This document shows, piece after piece, positions 5,720 through 5,745 of a stretch of DNA of 5,745 bases (positions are counted from its first letter, which is position 1; each line of letters begins with the position of its first letter). The notes beneath the pieces were generated by a model, which made no database searches, was not told the DNA's origin, and worked only from the letters and a program-made list of their open reading frames with translations. The stretch comes from Bacteroidales bacterium. GTDB lineage: Bacteria > Bacteroidota > Bacteroidia > Bacteroidales > UBA12077. The DNA lies in the NCBI GenBank assembly GCA_030643125.1, contig DAOWML010000165.1:1-5745 (forward strand), written 5' to 3'. Made by a program: the position numbers and the translations under genes.

Positions 5720-5745
5720 ATGAAATTTATTGGTATTATTCCTTC
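5720..5745 (+). CDS. kdsB: 3-deoxy-manno-octulosonate cytidylyltransferase KdsB, N-terminus (partial)
   Basis: Only the first eight codons and two bases remain before the right edge, reading MKFIGIIP and then a Ser codon (TCN). This matches the start of KdsB in Bacteroidota, where MKFIGIIP(A/S)RYAS begins the nucleotide-binding strand and loop. KdsB activates Kdo to CMP-Kdo in the cytoplasm, for transfer onto lipid A. The start is firm: an in-frame TAA lies two codons upstream (5714-5716). It is divergent from the activator-lptE operon, which also serves lipopolysaccharide. The call rests on a very short peptide; other nucleotidyltransferases can start similarly. Confidence 0.65.

Overview
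This window looks like chromosomal DNA from a member of the Bacteroidota. The DNA is AT-rich and no gene start has a clear Shine-Dalgarno sequence. Candidate promoters resemble the Bacteroidota -7 box (TAnnTTTG), and the SecG, LptE and GroEL sequences are typical of that phylum. I cannot fix a genus; the order Bacteroidales or a relative is my best guess.

Layout, left to right. (1) Bases 1-51: the first 17 codons of a minus-strand gene for an exported or membrane-anchored protein. (2) Bases 52-291: non-coding, with a possible -7 box for that gene, a perfect 16-bp GC-edged palindrome, and the groEL terminator. (3) Bases 292-2241: groES-groEL on the minus strand, groES first. (4) Bases 2242-2380: the groES leader, a tentative promoter, and a strong terminator for the operon upstream. 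(5) Bases 2381-5505: a tight minus-strand operon, transcribed as a sigma-54-type activator, then lptE, then a TPR-like protein of unknown function, then secG, with gaps of 3, 6 and 11 nt. (6) Bases 5506-5719: a divergent control region. It holds two identical 15-bp sequences in opposite orientation, each containing the -7 box TAATTTTG, and a six-unit 7-bp tandem repeat. (7) Bases 5720-5745: the first codons of kdsB on the plus strand.

The right-hand part has an envelope theme. KdsB makes the activated Kdo sugar for lipopolysaccharide, LptE belongs to the outer-membrane machine that installs lipopolysaccharide, and SecG belongs to the inner-membrane translocon. The activator in the same transcript has no receiver domain, so an unknown signal may control it. 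GroES and GroEL form the housekeeping chaperonin and are insulated by a terminator on each side.

Most genes are ordinary core genes and I see no clear novel system. The points that most deserve a second look are the matched 15-bp promoter cores facing away from each other, the heptamer array next to kdsB, the GC-rich REP-like insertion translated inside the TPR-like gene, and the receiver-less activator placed with lptE.
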